64,000 bases of DNA from an uncultured Anaerolineae bacterium (GCA_937944445.1 CALDYP010000017.1:1-64000); one strand, 5' to 3'; shown: positions 7,861 to 17,458, counted from the stretch's first letter. Made by a program: numbers and translations. The notes: a model not told the origin generated them from the sequence alone.

Positions 7861-8723
7861 CAGCCCACGGCCTTTCGCGGCTGCATCCCGAGCAGACGCA
7901 TCCCTTGCGCGAGGTAAGCGCGCAGCCCTGTGTTGGGCGTGGCCAGCGTGTCTGAGTAGGCGGCTTTCAGCAGCCCGCGCAGGCGCTCGGACTCAAGGCG
8001 CATGATGAGCTGGCCATTTTGCGCTAGGCTGACGCGCCCGGTCTCCTCAGAGACGATCACACATACCGCGTCGGTCACCTCGGTGATGCCAACCCCTGCG
8101 CGGTGGCGTGTGCCCATCTTGGGGGTGGGCAAATTGCGCGAGGCCGTCAGCGGCAGCACGGCTGCGGCGGAGACGAGCACGCCCTGCCGATTGATGATGA
8201 CCGCGCCATCGTGCAGCTCGGTCTTGGGCCAAAAGATGGTGAGCAGCAGTTCAGATTTAACGCGCCCCGCAATTTGAATGCCAGTGCTGGCGAACTCGTC
8301 AAGGCTGCTGTGCCGCTGAAGCACGATCAACGCCCCGTGGCGGCGTTCGCTCAGTTTTTCGGTCGCTTTGACGATCTCATCAATCACTTCGTCGAGGATG
8401 TCATCAGGGGTGTTGCTGAAAGACAGCAGCCGTCCGCGCCCGATGCGCTCAAACAGCGAGCGCAGTTCATTTTGGAAGATCAGCGGAACGGCCACCAGCA
8501 GCGCTGTCACTGCGTTGTTCAGCAGCCAATTCAGCGCTTGCAACCTCAAGATGGTGGCGACGACGAACAGACCAACGAAGAGGATCAAAATCCCGCGCAG
8601 CAGGGTAGCCGCCTGCCGCCCACGCAAGGACAGGCTAATCGTGAAAAACAGCAGCGCGACAATGGTGATGTCAACCAGTGCCGAGGGGGTGATATTCCCG
8701 ATGACCCATAAAACTTCCTGCAC
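7860..8723 (-). CDS. cdaA: membrane diadenylate cyclase CdaA
   Basis: 287-aa enzyme that makes cyclic di-AMP from two ATP. Three membrane segments lie within residues 10-85, followed by a DisA_N-type catalytic domain with DGA (172-174) and RHR (206-208), both needed for ATP binding and catalysis. c-di-AMP usually controls potassium and osmolyte balance and wall homeostasis. The start is GTG at 8723, with AAGGA 6 nt upstream. It lies 17 bp after the TPR gene on the same strand and overlaps cdaR by one base, so the order argF, TPR, cdaA, cdaR looks like one operon. Confidence 0.93.
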   Translation of the reverse strand: MQEVLWVIGNITPSALVDITIVALLFFTISLSLRGRQAATLLRGILILFVGLFVVATILRLQALNWLLNNAVTALLVAVPLIFQNELRSLFERIGRGRLLSFSNTPDDILDEVIDEIVKATEKLSERRHGALIVLQRHSSLDEFASTGIQIAGRVKSELLLTIFWPKTELHDGAVIINRQGVLVSAAAVLPLTASRNLPTPKMGTRHRAGVGITEVTDAVCVIVSEETGRVSLAQNGQLIMRLESERLRGLLKAAYSDTLATPNTGLRAYLAQGMRLLGMQPRKAVG

Positions 8724-8740
8724 GGTGCTTCCTTGCTCGC

Positions 8741-10993
8741 TTACTCCAGTTGTGAGAGCAGCTTCCGATACTCCTCGACGCGATCTGGCTTGAGGGCGAT
8801 GATCTGACGGACGGTGTTGGCCGCGTCTTTGTTCATGCCCGCCTCAAGCTGAAGCTCACCGAGCGCGTCCAACTGTTCGATGGCTTGCGCTGGCTGCCCC
8901 AGTTTGCGATAGATGCTGGCGAGGCGCGCGCGCAGCGCCATATCGCGCGGGAATTGTTCGACTAACTCCAAGAGCAGCGCCGTGATTTTGTTCACAGTGC
9001 CTTTTGAAGCATAAACCCCAAGCAGCGTGTCGAGTCGCTTGATTGCTTCGACGGTGTTCCCTTGATTGTAGTTGAGGTCGATTAGCCCCCGCAGCGCGCG
9101 TTCGTCATCGGGCGCTAGCTCAAGGATTTCTTCGTAGACCTTTTGCACTTGGCGCGTGTTCAAGCGCATCTGGTTGATCTCGGCGATGGCGTGCTTGATC
9201 TCAACCAGTTTCTTGGTGGGGGCGCTGATGCGTCGCGCGAGGCGTTCGGACGCAGCAAACGTTTGGCTCGCGCGTTCAAAGTCGCCCAACTGTTGGTAGG
9301 TGTTGGCGAGGTCGATGTATTGGTTGAGCGCGTCGCTCATTCTGTCTTGCTGTTCGAGCAGTTCGATGAGGTTCTGGCGCACTTCAATGTCAAGAGGGGC
9401 CATCTTGAGCACATCGGTGAGGATGGCCGCGGCGCGGTCGTTCTCCTCGCGGGTCATGTAGGCGCGCGCGATCACGTTGTACTTCATGATCGCTTGGCGG
9501 ATGCGGCCCTCTTTCATCAAGATTTCGGCCATGCGGATGTGCGCGGGCAGGTAGTAGGGCGCAATTTCTACTGCGCTGTGGGCTTCGTCCATCGCCAACG
9601 TGTACAGCCCTTGACGAATGTAACGATCAACCGTGGTGATGATCTCCGGCAGGCCAGATTCGCCGCCGCTGGTAGTCAGGATGTCGATCAAGCCGCGCGG
9701 GCCATCGCGGCGCAGGGTCTCCATCAGGTGCATCGTCATATCGCGCACGCGGTTCCGCCAATTCTCGCCGCTCAGGGCTGTGGCAAACTGCTCGTTCATC
9801 TGCACCAGTGATTCACTGGTCGCGCCGTCTACCAACGAGCCGAGCGTGATGTAGACGCGGTCGGCGCTTTCGTCGAGCGAGAACTCGTTCATCTCGCTGA
9901 CGATCTTTTGCAGCGTCTGGATCAAGAAGCGGGCAGCTTTTTGCTGATCGTTAAGCTGGCGATAAGCCAACCCGAGGCCGTGCGTCGCGCCGCTGAGCAG
10001 GTTCACATCAGCCATAGCCTCGCCGAGGTGTTGGGTGGCGGCTTTGGCCTGCTGCTCCAGCACGAGCAGGCCACCGAGGCACATCTGCAGGGCCGGGCTG
10101 CGCAGGCCGGCGCGTTCGGCCTCGGTGTAGGCCGCGATGGCGGCGGCGTGGTTGCCCTGCCGATGATCTTCCATTGCCTTCAAAGCGGGCATGACCGATG
10201 GCTGTAGGCCAAGCTCAACAACGGAGGCTGCCAGCGTCTCAAGGGCGAGTTCCATCGCGTCCCCCATCGGGCCGAGCGGGTTTGAACTTTCTGTCAGCGC
10301 AGGCTGGCTAAAGTCCGGCGGCCAGAAAAGTTCGCCGCCGAACTCTGGCTCGGCCTCGGCGGCTTTCTGCTGCGGTTTGCGGTTCAGCACGTCATCTGGC
10401 AGGCGAATCTCGCCGCCAGCTTGCAAGGCGCGCAGCGAGTTGAGCGCGAGCGGGTTGCGCGGGTCGATCTTGAGGGCGCGCTCCACAGCTTTGATAGCTT
10501 TCTCGACGTCATTCAGTCGGCGGAAGTTGTAAGCCAGCACCAGATACTCGCGCAGGGCGTTGGCCTTGTCGCCGACGCGCTCATAGGCCTGTGCCAAGCG
10601 CAGGTGAACGCTCACGAGGCCGGGCGTGAGGTCGGTGGCGTGCGACCATGTGCGGATCGCCTTGTTGACATCGCGCATTTGCAGGTAGAGATCGGCCACT
10701 TTCACGTACTGCACGGCGGCTTCTTTGAGCTGTCCCATGCGTTCAAGGATGTCGGCGGTGCGTTCCAGTGGCTCAGGCTCGTCGGGCGCAAGCTGAATGG
10801 CGCGGCGGTACACCTTGAGGGCGCGCTCTAACTGGTTGCTGTTGAGCAGCGCCAGACCGAGGCTAACGTGCGCGTTGACGTCATCAGGGCGGACTTGCAG
10901 CGCTTTGGTGAACGACTCGACCGCTGCCCCCCAACGCAGCTGCCACGCTGCGTCTTGCCCTGCTCTCATGTAGTTGAGGTACTCGTCAGCCAT
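8741..10993 (-). CDS. large TPR-repeat protein
   Basis: 750-aa soluble protein built almost wholly of tetratricopeptide repeats. One block covers residues 1-185, a Pro/acidic linker about 190-265, and a second longer block 270-750. There is no signal peptide, membrane segment or catalytic motif, so it is a protein-interaction scaffold of unknown partner. GAGGGT precedes the ATG. The gene sits 11 bp after argF and 17 bp before cdaA on the same strand, which suggests co-transcription with the c-di-AMP genes, but the sequence shows no direct functional link. Confidence 0.85.
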   Translation of the reverse strand: MADEYLNYMRAGQDAAWQLRWGAAVESFTKALQVRPDDVNAHVSLGLALLNSNQLERALKVYRRAIQLAPDEPEPLERTADILERMGQLKEAAVQYVKVADLYLQMRDVNKAIRTWSHATDLTPGLVSVHLRLAQAYERVGDKANALREYLVLAYNFRRLNDVEKAIKAVERALKIDPRNPLALNSLRALQAGGEIRLPDDVLNRKPQQKAAEAEPEFGGELFWPPDFSQPALTESSNPLGPMGDAMELALETLAASVVELGLQPSVMPALKAMEDHRQGNHAAAIAAYTEAERAGLRSPALQMCLGGLLVLEQQAKAATQHLGEAMADVNLLSGATHGLGLAYRQLNDQQKAARFLIQTLQKIVSEMNEFSLDESADRVYITLGSLVDGATSESLVQMNEQFATALSGENWRNRVRDMTMHLMETLRRDGPRGLIDILTTSGGESGLPEIITTVDRYIRQGLYTLAMDEAHSAVEIAPYYLPAHIRMAEILMKEGRIRQAIMKYNVIARAYMTREENDRAAAILTDVLKMAPLDIEVRQNLIELLEQQDRMSDALNQYIDLANTYQQLGDFERASQTFAASERLARRISAPTKKLVEIKHAIAEINQMRLNTRQVQKVYEEILELAPDDERALRGLIDLNYNQGNTVEAIKRLDTLLGVYASKGTVNKITALLLELVEQFPRDMALRARLASIYRKLGQPAQAIEQLDALGELQLEAGMNKDAANTVRQIIALKPDRVEEYRKLLSQLE

Positions 10994-11004
10994 GTGTCAA
11001 ACCC

Positions 11005-11952
11005 TCAGTTTTCAAGCCTGTTGTTGGCAGATGCTGCTAGACAGTGTACCAGAATGGCTTTTTGCGCGTGCAGGCGATTGGCGGCCTGCTGAAACAGCAG
11101 CGACCGCGCCCCATCGGCCACTTCATCGGTGATTTCTTCGCCGCGATGCGCCGGCAGGCAGTGCATCACGACTGCTGACGCATCGGCCATGCGCAGCAGC
11201 TCGTCGTTGATCTGATAGCCCGTGAAGTCGCGGCGGCGACGGTCGCTCTCGGCTTCTTGCCCCATGCTCGTCCATGTGTCGGTGTAGAGCACGTGAGCGC
11301 CGCGCACAGCTTCTGCGATGTCATGCGTTTGGGTGAGCGTCACGCCGCCCTCGGCTGCGATGCGCTCAGCCTGTTCCCACACTGGCTGCGGCAGCTCATA
11401 GCCGCGCGGGGTGGCGATGGCGAAGTCAAAGCCAAATTTGCCCGCGGCGTAGGCCAGCGACGTCGCGACGTTGTTGCCGTCGCCGATGAAGGCAACTTTG
11501 AGGCCAGCCACTTGGCCGAAGTGCTCTTGCATCGTGAGCACGTCCGCCATCGCTTGGCAGGGATGGTTGTAGTCAGTCAAACCGTTGATGACAGGGACAG
11601 TCGCCCACTGCGCCAAGCCCAGCAGGTGCTCATGACTGAAGGTGCGCGCCATGATGCCCTGACACATGCCAGAGAGCACGCGCGCCACGTCGGGCACGCT
11701 CTCGCGCTCGCCGAGGCCCACTTCCGCCGGGCTGAGGTAGAGCGCATGGCCGCCGAGGTGGCGCATACCCACTTCAAACGAGACGCGCGTGCGCAAGGAT
11801 GGCTTTTGAAACACCATCGCCAGCACCTTGCCCGCCAGCAGCGGACGATTGCCGCCGGCTTGCCACTCCGCTTTGAGTTCGACTGCCGCGCTGATCAGCG
11901 CCTTAAGCTGCGCCGACGTAAAATCTGTCAAGGCAAGGAAATGATCTGGCAC
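11005..11952 (-). CDS. argF: ornithine carbamoyltransferase
   Basis: 315-aa enzyme of arginine synthesis, joining carbamoyl phosphate and ornithine to citrulline in the cytoplasm. Carbamoyl-phosphate site: SLRTR (52-56). Ornithine site: DTWTSMG (225-231), the ornithine-type signature that separates it from aspartate carbamoyltransferase, and HCLP (264-267). The length is standard for the anabolic form. The start is GTG at 11952. An extended -10 promoter lies about 50 bp upstream. No other arg genes are nearby. Confidence 0.95.
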   Translation of the reverse strand: MPDHFLALTDFTSAQLKALISAAVELKAEWQAGGNRPLLAGKVLAMVFQKPSLRTRVSFEVGMRHLGGHALYLSPAEVGLGERESVPDVARVLSGMCQGIMARTFSHEHLLGLAQWATVPVINGLTDYNHPCQAMADVLTMQEHFGQVAGLKVAFIGDGNNVATSLAYAAGKFGFDFAIATPRGYELPQPVWEQAERIAAEGGVTLTQTHDIAEAVRGAHVLYTDTWTSMGQEAESDRRRRDFTGYQINDELLRMADASAVVMHCLPAHRGEEITDEVADGARSLLFQQAANRLHAQKAILVHCLAASANNRLEN

Positions 11953-11998
11953 GGGGGATAAAGCCCTTCGTTATGAGAAATGCTCAATAATCCCCCAA

Positions 11999-12007
11999 AG
12001 TATAGCA
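11999..12007 (-). promoter_or_regulatory. extended -10 promoter, probably for argF
   Basis: On the minus strand the sequence is TGCTATACT (12007-11999), a TGn extended -10. There is no convincing -35 hexamer, which extended -10 promoters do not need. The same TGCTATAnT core recurs before polA, mreB, mreC and tRNA-Gln. Confidence 0.45.
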
Positions 12008-12061
12008 CATTCAGCACTAAACGGCGCATGGCGCGTTGGTGTTCCGTAGGGTTCAAATCAA

Positions 12062-12085
12062 CAAGGCGAGCCTCAGCCCGCCTTG
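12062..12085 (-). terminator. terminator-like hairpin after yccF
   Basis: A stem of ten pairs (CAAGGCGGGC against GCTCGCCTTG, one G-T pair) with loop TGAG lies 16 bp beyond the yccF stop on the minus strand. It is followed by TTGATTT, a weak T tract. It could stop transcripts from yccF before argF. Confidence 0.5.
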
Positions 12086-12101
12086 TGTGTGAGACTAGAC
12101 G

Positions 12102-12479
12102 CTAGTAGATTTCTACCAGCTCATAGCCGAACGGGTCGAGCGCGACCGGGATGAGCTTGAAGTGCTGCATGGCGAAGGGCAGGCCGATAACCGTGACGGC
12201 CAAGAGAATGCCCAACCCGAGGTGCATCAGCGCCAACATCCACCCTGCGAAGAGGATCCAGATCACGCTGGCGGCCATGCTGATGCAGCCGGTGGTGCGC
12301 TCGCGGCTGACGACCTGCTTGCCGAACGGCAGCAGCACCTCAAAGCCGAGTTTGATCGTCATGAGTCCCCACGGGATCGTGACGATGCCGAGGCACAGCC
12401 CAATGCCCCCCAAGAAATACGTGATGGCAGCGGGCAGCCCCCCAAACACCAACCAGATGATGTTGCCTAGCAGGCTCAT
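12102..12479 (-). CDS. yccF: YccF-family inner membrane protein (DUF307)
   Basis: 125-aa membrane protein with two copies of the short YccF domain, seen as repeated hydrophobic segments with FGGLPAAITYFLGGIGLCL near the N terminus and a similar GIGLCL/GLGILL pattern in the second half. About four membrane segments are expected. The biochemical function of the family is unknown. GGAGGG lies 5 nt before the ATG. It stands alone between polA and argF with a hairpin after it. Confidence 0.8.
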   Translation of the reverse strand: MSLLGNIIWLVFGGLPAAITYFLGGIGLCLGIVTIPWGLMTIKLGFEVLLPFGKQVVSRERTTGCISMAASVIWILFAGWMLALMHLGLGILLAVTVIGLPFAMQHFKLIPVALDPFGYELVEIY

Positions 12480-12542
12480 GTGTCCCTCCGAATTGAGATG
12501 AATATCACTCTTATCTACGCAGAACGTGCGGCTGAAGTTGTA

Positions 12543-15338
12543 TCAACCCACGGGCTGCATCTCTAGCCAGTTCGTGCCGCACTCGGCGTTGGCTTGCAGC
12601 GGCACGGCGAACTCCACGGGTTGGATCGGGTTGTCGATGAGGGCGTCCTGCATGATCTGGCGAATCTGGCCAGCCAGCGATTCAGCTTGCGACGCGGGCA
12701 CTTCAAACACCAGCTCATCGTGCACCTGCAAGATCATGCGCACGTCTGGCTGCGCGCGGATGAAGGCGTGCAGCTTGAGCATGGCTAGCTTGAGGATGTC
12801 GGCGGCTGTGCCTTGAATGGGCGCGTTGATGGCAGCGCGCTGGTCGGCTTGGACGCTGGCGCTCTCGGGGTTGCGATGATGCAAATTGGGGAAGAAGCGC
12901 TTGCGCCCGAACAGCGTCTGCACGTAGCCATGTTCGGCGGCAAAGGCTTTGGTCTGCTCAAGATAGTCGTGCACGAGCGGCAGCTGCTCAAAATAGCGCT
13001 TGATGAAGGCTTCCGCTTCTTTCAGGGTGAGGTCGCTGTCGCGGGCGAGGCGGAACGCGCCCATGCCGTACATCAGGCCGAAGTTGACGCGCTTGGCGAA
13101 CGCGCGCTGATCGTAGGTGACTTCCGCTAGCGGCACGCCATAGACGGCGGCAGCCGTGGCGCGGTGGATGTCCTGCCCGTCGTGGAAGGCTTGGATGAGC
13201 GTCGGATCGCCGCTCATGTGGGCCATCACGCGCAGCTCGATCTGGCTGTAATCGACCGACAGCAGCAGCATCCCCGGCGGGGCGATGAACACGCGGCGAA
13301 TTTCACGCCCAAGCTCAGTGCGGATGGGGATGTTTTGCAGGTTGGGGTTGCTGCTGCTGAAGCGCCCGGTGCTGGTTCCTGTTTGGTTGTAGCTGGTGTG
13401 GACGCGGCCGGTGCGCGGGTTGACCAGCGCGGGCAGCGCGTCGAGGTAGGTGCTCTTGAGCTTGGTCAGCTCGCGGTATTGGATCAGCTCAGGCACGATG
13501 GGGTGGGCGTCGCGCAGCGCGTCGAGCGTGTTGATGTTGGTGCTGTAGCCCTGTGTCGTCTTCTTGAGGCCGGCGACCGACAGCTTGAGCCGCGTGAAGA
13601 GCACCTCGTTGAGCTGCTTGGGGCTGTTGATGTTGAAGACTGTGCCGGCCATCTCGTAGATGCGCGCCTCAAGTTGTTTGATCTGCTCAGAGAGGTGAAG
13701 GCTCTGACGGTCGATCTCAGCGAGGTCGAGCAGCGCCCCGGCTTGCTCCATGGCGACGACGACCGGCACGATGGGCATCTCCAGCGCGTAGAAGAGCTTG
13801 GCCATGTCGATCTGCGGCTCACGCAGGCGGGCATCGAGGAAGTTGCGGGCTTTGAGCGTCACCACGGCGTCCGCCACGGCGTAGGGCGCGGCCTGTTCGA
13901 TGGGCACGCGCGAGAAAGGGATCTGTTTCTTGCCGCTGCCGATCAAGTCGGTGATGTCGGTCATCTCGATGTTGAGTTCTTGCCGCGCAAAGTTCTTCAG
14001 GCCGAGGAAGCGGCTCACCGGGTCGCGCACCCACTCGGCGATCATCGTGTCAAAAACCAGCGGCGTGACCTCCAGCCCGTAGTTGAGCAGCACCAGCGCG
14101 TCATAAGAGGCGTTGTGCGCCACTTTGCCGATAGACGGGTTGGTGAGCGCGGGGCGCAGCGCGTCGAGCACGACGGGCAGCGGCAGTTGGTCGGCTGCGG
14201 GCTGAGCGAACAACGTGCCGACGTCTTCGCCGAGGTGGCCGAGCGGGATGTAGTAGCCGACTTGGTCGCTGACTGCCAGCGAAATTCCGACGAGTTCGGC
14301 GCGCATCGGGTCAACGTCGGTCGTTTCGGTGTCGAAGCTGATGAGCGAAGCAGTGTTGAGCGTCTCAACGAGGTGGGCGAGCTGTTCGGGGGTGCGGATG
14401 ATGACCACCTGCGCGCGCAGCGGCTGCACAGTGGGGACGGCCGCTGCCAGCGTCTTCATCTGCCTGTGTATTTGGCGCAGTCGGTCACGGATCGAGCGAA
14501 ACTCCAACTCAGCGAAGATGGCATCGACCTTTTCTACGTCGAAATCGCGGGTGACGCAGCGTTCGAGGTCAAGCTGGATCGGCAGGTCGGTTTGGATGGT
14601 CGCCAGTTGGCGGCTGATGTAGGCCAGCTCGCGCCCAGCGATGAGCTTGACGCGCACAATCTCTTTGATCTCGTGGAGGTGGTCGTAGATGCCATCGAGC
14701 GTGCCGTAGGTTTGCAGCAGGAGGGCCGCGGTTTTGTCGCCGACGCCTGCAACGCCGGGGATGTTGTCGGACGAATCGCCGACCAATGCCTTGTAATCGA
14801 TGTACTGCTCCGGCTCGATCTTGAAGCGCTCGCGGAACGCGGGAATGTCGTAAACTTTGTCGTCGCCTTTGAACGAGGGCAGTTGTACCACGACGTGATC
14901 GGTGAGCAGTTGCAGCAGGTCGCGGTCGCCGGTGATGATGTGCGTGCGAACGCCGGCGGCCTCAGCTTGGCGGGCAATTGTGCCAATCACGTCATCGGCC
15001 TCTGCGTCGGGCAGTTCCAACACGGGGATGTTGAACGCGCGGACGATGTCTTGAATGCGGTTCATCTGGGCGCTGAGTTCATCTGGCATCGCGGCGCGCG
15101 TAGCCTTATAAGCCGGGTAGATTTGCTCGCGCCCGCCCATGCCTTGATCGAAGCTGACGGCCAGATAGTCGGGCTGGAGCGTCTGAATGACATCTAACAA
15201 AGAACGGCTGAAGCCATAGGAAGCGGCGGTCGGCTCACCGTCGCGCGTGGTAAAGCGCTGTTCCCCCTTAAAGGCGTAGAACTGGCGATAGGCCACCGCG
15301 TGGCCGTCGATCAGCACAAAGGTCGGTCGCTCTGCCAT
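12543..15338 (-). CDS. polA: DNA polymerase I
   Basis: 931-aa, full-length three-domain enzyme that removes RNA primers and fills repair gaps. Domains: 5'-3' exonuclease (1-290), 3'-5' proofreading exonuclease (about 310-500), and polymerase (about 540-931). Proofreading motifs are intact: FDTET, HNASYDAL and YAVAD. Polymerase motif A is DYSQIELR, the O helix RAFAKRVNFGLMYG, and motif C VHDELVFEVP. The O-helix Phe suggests normal discrimination against dideoxynucleotides. AAGGAGAGG precedes the ATG. A 61-bp gap separates it from the upstream receiver protein gene and holds an extended -10 promoter. Confidence 0.97.
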   Translation of the reverse strand: MAERPTFVLIDGHAVAYRQFYAFKGEQRFTTRDGEPTAASYGFSRSLLDVIQTLQPDYLAVSFDQGMGGREQIYPAYKATRAAMPDELSAQMNRIQDIVRAFNIPVLELPDAEADDVIGTIARQAEAAGVRTHIITGDRDLLQLLTDHVVVQLPSFKGDDKVYDIPAFRERFKIEPEQYIDYKALVGDSSDNIPGVAGVGDKTAALLLQTYGTLDGIYDHLHEIKEIVRVKLIAGRELAYISRQLATIQTDLPIQLDLERCVTRDFDVEKVDAIFAELEFRSIRDRLRQIHRQMKTLAAAVPTVQPLRAQVVIIRTPEQLAHLVETLNTASLISFDTETTDVDPMRAELVGISLAVSDQVGYYIPLGHLGEDVGTLFAQPAADQLPLPVVLDALRPALTNPSIGKVAHNASYDALVLLNYGLEVTPLVFDTMIAEWVRDPVSRFLGLKNFARQELNIEMTDITDLIGSGKKQIPFSRVPIEQAAPYAVADAVVTLKARNFLDARLREPQIDMAKLFYALEMPIVPVVVAMEQAGALLDLAEIDRQSLHLSEQIKQLEARIYEMAGTVFNINSPKQLNEVLFTRLKLSVAGLKKTTQGYSTNINTLDALRDAHPIVPELIQYRELTKLKSTYLDALPALVNPRTGRVHTSYNQTGTSTGRFSSSNPNLQNIPIRTELGREIRRVFIAPPGMLLLSVDYSQIELRVMAHMSGDPTLIQAFHDGQDIHRATAAAVYGVPLAEVTYDQRAFAKRVNFGLMYGMGAFRLARDSDLTLKEAEAFIKRYFEQLPLVHDYLEQTKAFAAEHGYVQTLFGRKRFFPNLHHRNPESASVQADQRAAINAPIQGTAADILKLAMLKLHAFIRAQPDVRMILQVHDELVFEVPASQAESLAGQIRQIMQDALIDNPIQPVEFAVPLQANAECGTNWLEMQPVG

Positions 15339-15382
15339 GACCTCTCCTTATAAAAAAATGTAGAAATGCGAACATCTGAGCG

Positions 15383-15391
15383 ATTATAGCA
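15383..15391 (-). promoter_or_regulatory. extended -10 promoter of polA
   Basis: TGCTATAAT on the minus strand (15391-15383), a full consensus -10 with a TGn extension, about 45 bp before the polA ATG. No -35 hexamer is evident. Confidence 0.5.
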
Positions 15392-15399
15392 CAATTAAA

Positions 15400-17265
15400 C
15401 TAGGAGCGCGCGAATTGGATGAAGCTGCGGATTTCATCCAGCGCCAATTCGCGCTCAGCAGGGACGACGAGGTAGCTGTCTGCCCACAGGTTTTTGGCCC
15501 ATGTGGGGGTGGTGGGCTGGAGTAGGTCTTCGGCTGCGCGCATCGCCTCGCGGACGGCGCGCGAGGCCACTTGATCGAGGGGCAGGTCTGCGCGCAGGTA
15601 GACAAAATCGGAGTAGACGTCCAACGCGCGAATGCGCCACTTGCGCTGGCGAAGCGTCGTGTGCAGCGCATCAACAAGCTGCTGAGCTTGATCGGCGTTC
15701 AGCGGGTTGCTCGTGTCGCGCAGAAGCCAGACGAAATTGTAGGGCGCTAGTTGAGCTGTTTCTGGCTCGGCTGCGGGTTCGAGCGCTTCCTCGTCGACTT
15801 CTTCAAGCGCTTCTTCCGCCATGAACTCATCGAGTTCGTCTTCCACCTCAGGCAGTGGGCTGGTGGCGGCGTCGCTCGGTTGGCGCACGCTGGCTTGCAG
15901 CGCCTGCGTCAGGGTGCGGCCTTGCCTGCGGATGGCCGAGATCGGCACAGAGCCGGCAAAGAGCAGGTAGAGGATGAAGCCTCCTGCTGTGCGGACGCCG
16001 TGCAGCACATAATCGGTGCTGACGGACTCAAGGCGCACAAAGTCGATGAGGGTGGCCTGATCGTCGTTCCACGGCTGCTGAAAGACGCTCGTCAGCGCGT
16101 CTACTTCGGCGCGGGGGAGCTTGCCACTGTAGGCGACGAGCTGGCCATCGCGCACGAGGAGGACCGCATCGGCGGCGGTCTCAACGGACATTTCGGTGAG
16201 GGTGACGGCCAACTGTGCGACTTCATCCTCTTGGGGGGGCGGGCCTGACGCCAACAAGACGGAGCCACTGAGGGCAGAAGGCGACTGGGGTGCAGCTGCG
16301 CGCGGGGCTTCCGGTTGCAGCTCGCTCAAAGTGGGGAAGTCTCCTTCGAGCAGCGGGCGCGACTTGACGATCGGCTCTAATCGGTCGGTCTTAAGGTCGC
16401 TGCCGTCTATGACCCCATCGGGATCTGAAAAGATGGTCGTGGAGGCGGCATACTCAAGCGGCGTGCGTGGCAGCGCTTCGAGGAAGTCCGGTTCGCGGTT
16501 GTCGCTGGGGGGCAGATCGGCGTTGGTGATGGTCTCCTTCACCCGGTTCAAGACAGCGTGGATGGGAGTGGAGGTGTCGAGCGCGGCTTCGAGAATCTGA
16601 GCGGCCAGCGATGGAGCTGATTCTGATGGGGCGGTGGTCAGCGCGTCCGGCTCTGCGGCTTCGAGGATGTCGATCTGTTCCTCTTCGGTTAGCTTGATGA
16701 AGTTCTCAACGGCCTCGGCGACGGTGGCTGCTTCCTCAAACGTCGGCATGGGGGGTTCTTCTGCGGCCAAGCGCTGAAAGAGCGCCTCTGCTTCTGGGTT
16801 GGGTTGAGTGGCGGGCAGCGTGTCGGTCTCTGGGAGTTTTTCCGGAATTTGCTGGAGGTCGCTGGCGTTGGGCATCAGCACGTGTGGCAGGTCGCTGGGC
16901 GCGGTGACGAGCTTTTGCATGAAGCCGAGCAGTTGACGGGTTGGGATGGGGATGTCCATGATGCCCTGAATGTGCAGGCTGGCCAGCGCGCTGAGCACCG
17001 CAGGGTGGTTAGGCGCAACGACGATGCGGATGGCGGGTTGCAGGGCGCGCAGCTTGGTGATGAGCTTGTCGGGCACGACATCGCGCACAGTCAGATCTAA
17101 AATGACGATGTCTTGTTCGTTTGTTTCGAAAAATTGTAGTAAATTTTGGACTGACGTGAACGCGGTGACGAAATAGCGCCCATCGCGAGTTTCAAGCGCA
17201 TGTTTGGCTTTGATTGTAAAATCAACGTGGCGTGTGAGAAGCGCCACACGATGAACTTTAAGCAT
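15400..17265 (-). CDS. receiver-like / roadblock-like protein with a Y1-transposase-like tail
   Basis: 621-aa multidomain protein of unrecognised family. Residues 1-120 resemble a response-regulator receiver with a candidate acceptor D57 in IVILDLTVRD, but the N-terminal acidic pair is missing (VALLTRH), so phosphorylation is doubtful. Residues 125-345 are low-complexity, Pro/Glu/Ala-rich. Residues 345-455 look like a roadblock/LC7-type fold (DAVLLVRDGQLVAYSG, then LFAGSVPISAIRRQG). An acidic linker (470-505) leads to 508-621, whose pattern resembles a Y1/REP-type transposase domain, but the metal-binding HUH is replaced by FVYL (554-557). All assignments after the receiver are by eye. It is divergent from a receiver-kinase gene and upstream of polA. 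Confidence 0.6.
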   Translation of the reverse strand: MLKVHRVALLTRHVDFTIKAKHALETRDGRYFVTAFTSVQNLLQFFETNEQDIVILDLTVRDVVPDKLITKLRALQPAIRIVVAPNHPAVLSALASLHIQGIMDIPIPTRQLLGFMQKLVTAPSDLPHVLMPNASDLQQIPEKLPETDTLPATQPNPEAEALFQRLAAEEPPMPTFEEAATVAEAVENFIKLTEEEQIDILEAAEPDALTTAPSESAPSLAAQILEAALDTSTPIHAVLNRVKETITNADLPPSDNREPDFLEALPRTPLEYAASTTIFSDPDGVIDGSDLKTDRLEPIVKSRPLLEGDFPTLSELQPEAPRAAAPQSPSALSGSVLLASGPPPQEDEVAQLAVTLTEMSVETAADAVLLVRDGQLVAYSGKLPRAEVDALTSVFQQPWNDDQATLIDFVRLESVSTDYVLHGVRTAGGFILYLLFAGSVPISAIRRQGRTLTQALQASVRQPSDAATSPLPEVEDELDEFMAEEALEEVDEEALEPAAEPETAQLAPYNFVWLLRDTSNPLNADQAQQLVDALHTTLRQRKWRIRALDVYSDFVYLRADLPLDQVASRAVREAMRAAEDLLQPTTPTWAKNLWADSYLVVPAERELALDEIRSFIQFARS

Positions 17266-17338
17266 GCGGCCAGTCCTAATGAATACCTGTTTATTGTACT
17301 CAATGATGAGTAAAACGTCACAAGCTCAACAAACAGCG

Positions 17339-17458
17339 GGAGTGTCTAGGTTCGAACAGAGGACTCATCCAGCCCCCTTCAGGGGGCGTGCCCTAGCCGA
17401 GTGCTTCAGCGCTCGGCGCGACAGTGAAGGCCGATGACTGTCTGTTTATCTTTAGACA
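17339..17458 (-). mobile_element. inverted-repeat element (MITE-like), copy B, one end shortened
   Basis: About 120 bp, in the opposite orientation to copies A, C and D. It begins GGAGTGTCTAGG and ends TTTAGACA, with the final CT either element or flank. A 14-bp direct repeat, CTCAACAAACAGCG, lies on both sides (17325-17338 and 17459-17472), consistent with duplication of the target during insertion. The length of this repeat differs from copies A and C. The right end has lost its terminal CCC. The element sits between divergent signalling genes. Confidence 0.68.

Noticed and set aside
13164-15197. 677-codon open frame on the plus strand
   Set aside because: It is wholly antisense to polA, whose protein has all expected motifs. 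High G+C codon bias creates long open antisense frames here.
15400-17265. Insertion sequence of the IS200/IS605 type
   Set aside because: The transposase-like tail lacks the HUH motif and is fused to a long signalling protein, with no hairpin ends around the gene.
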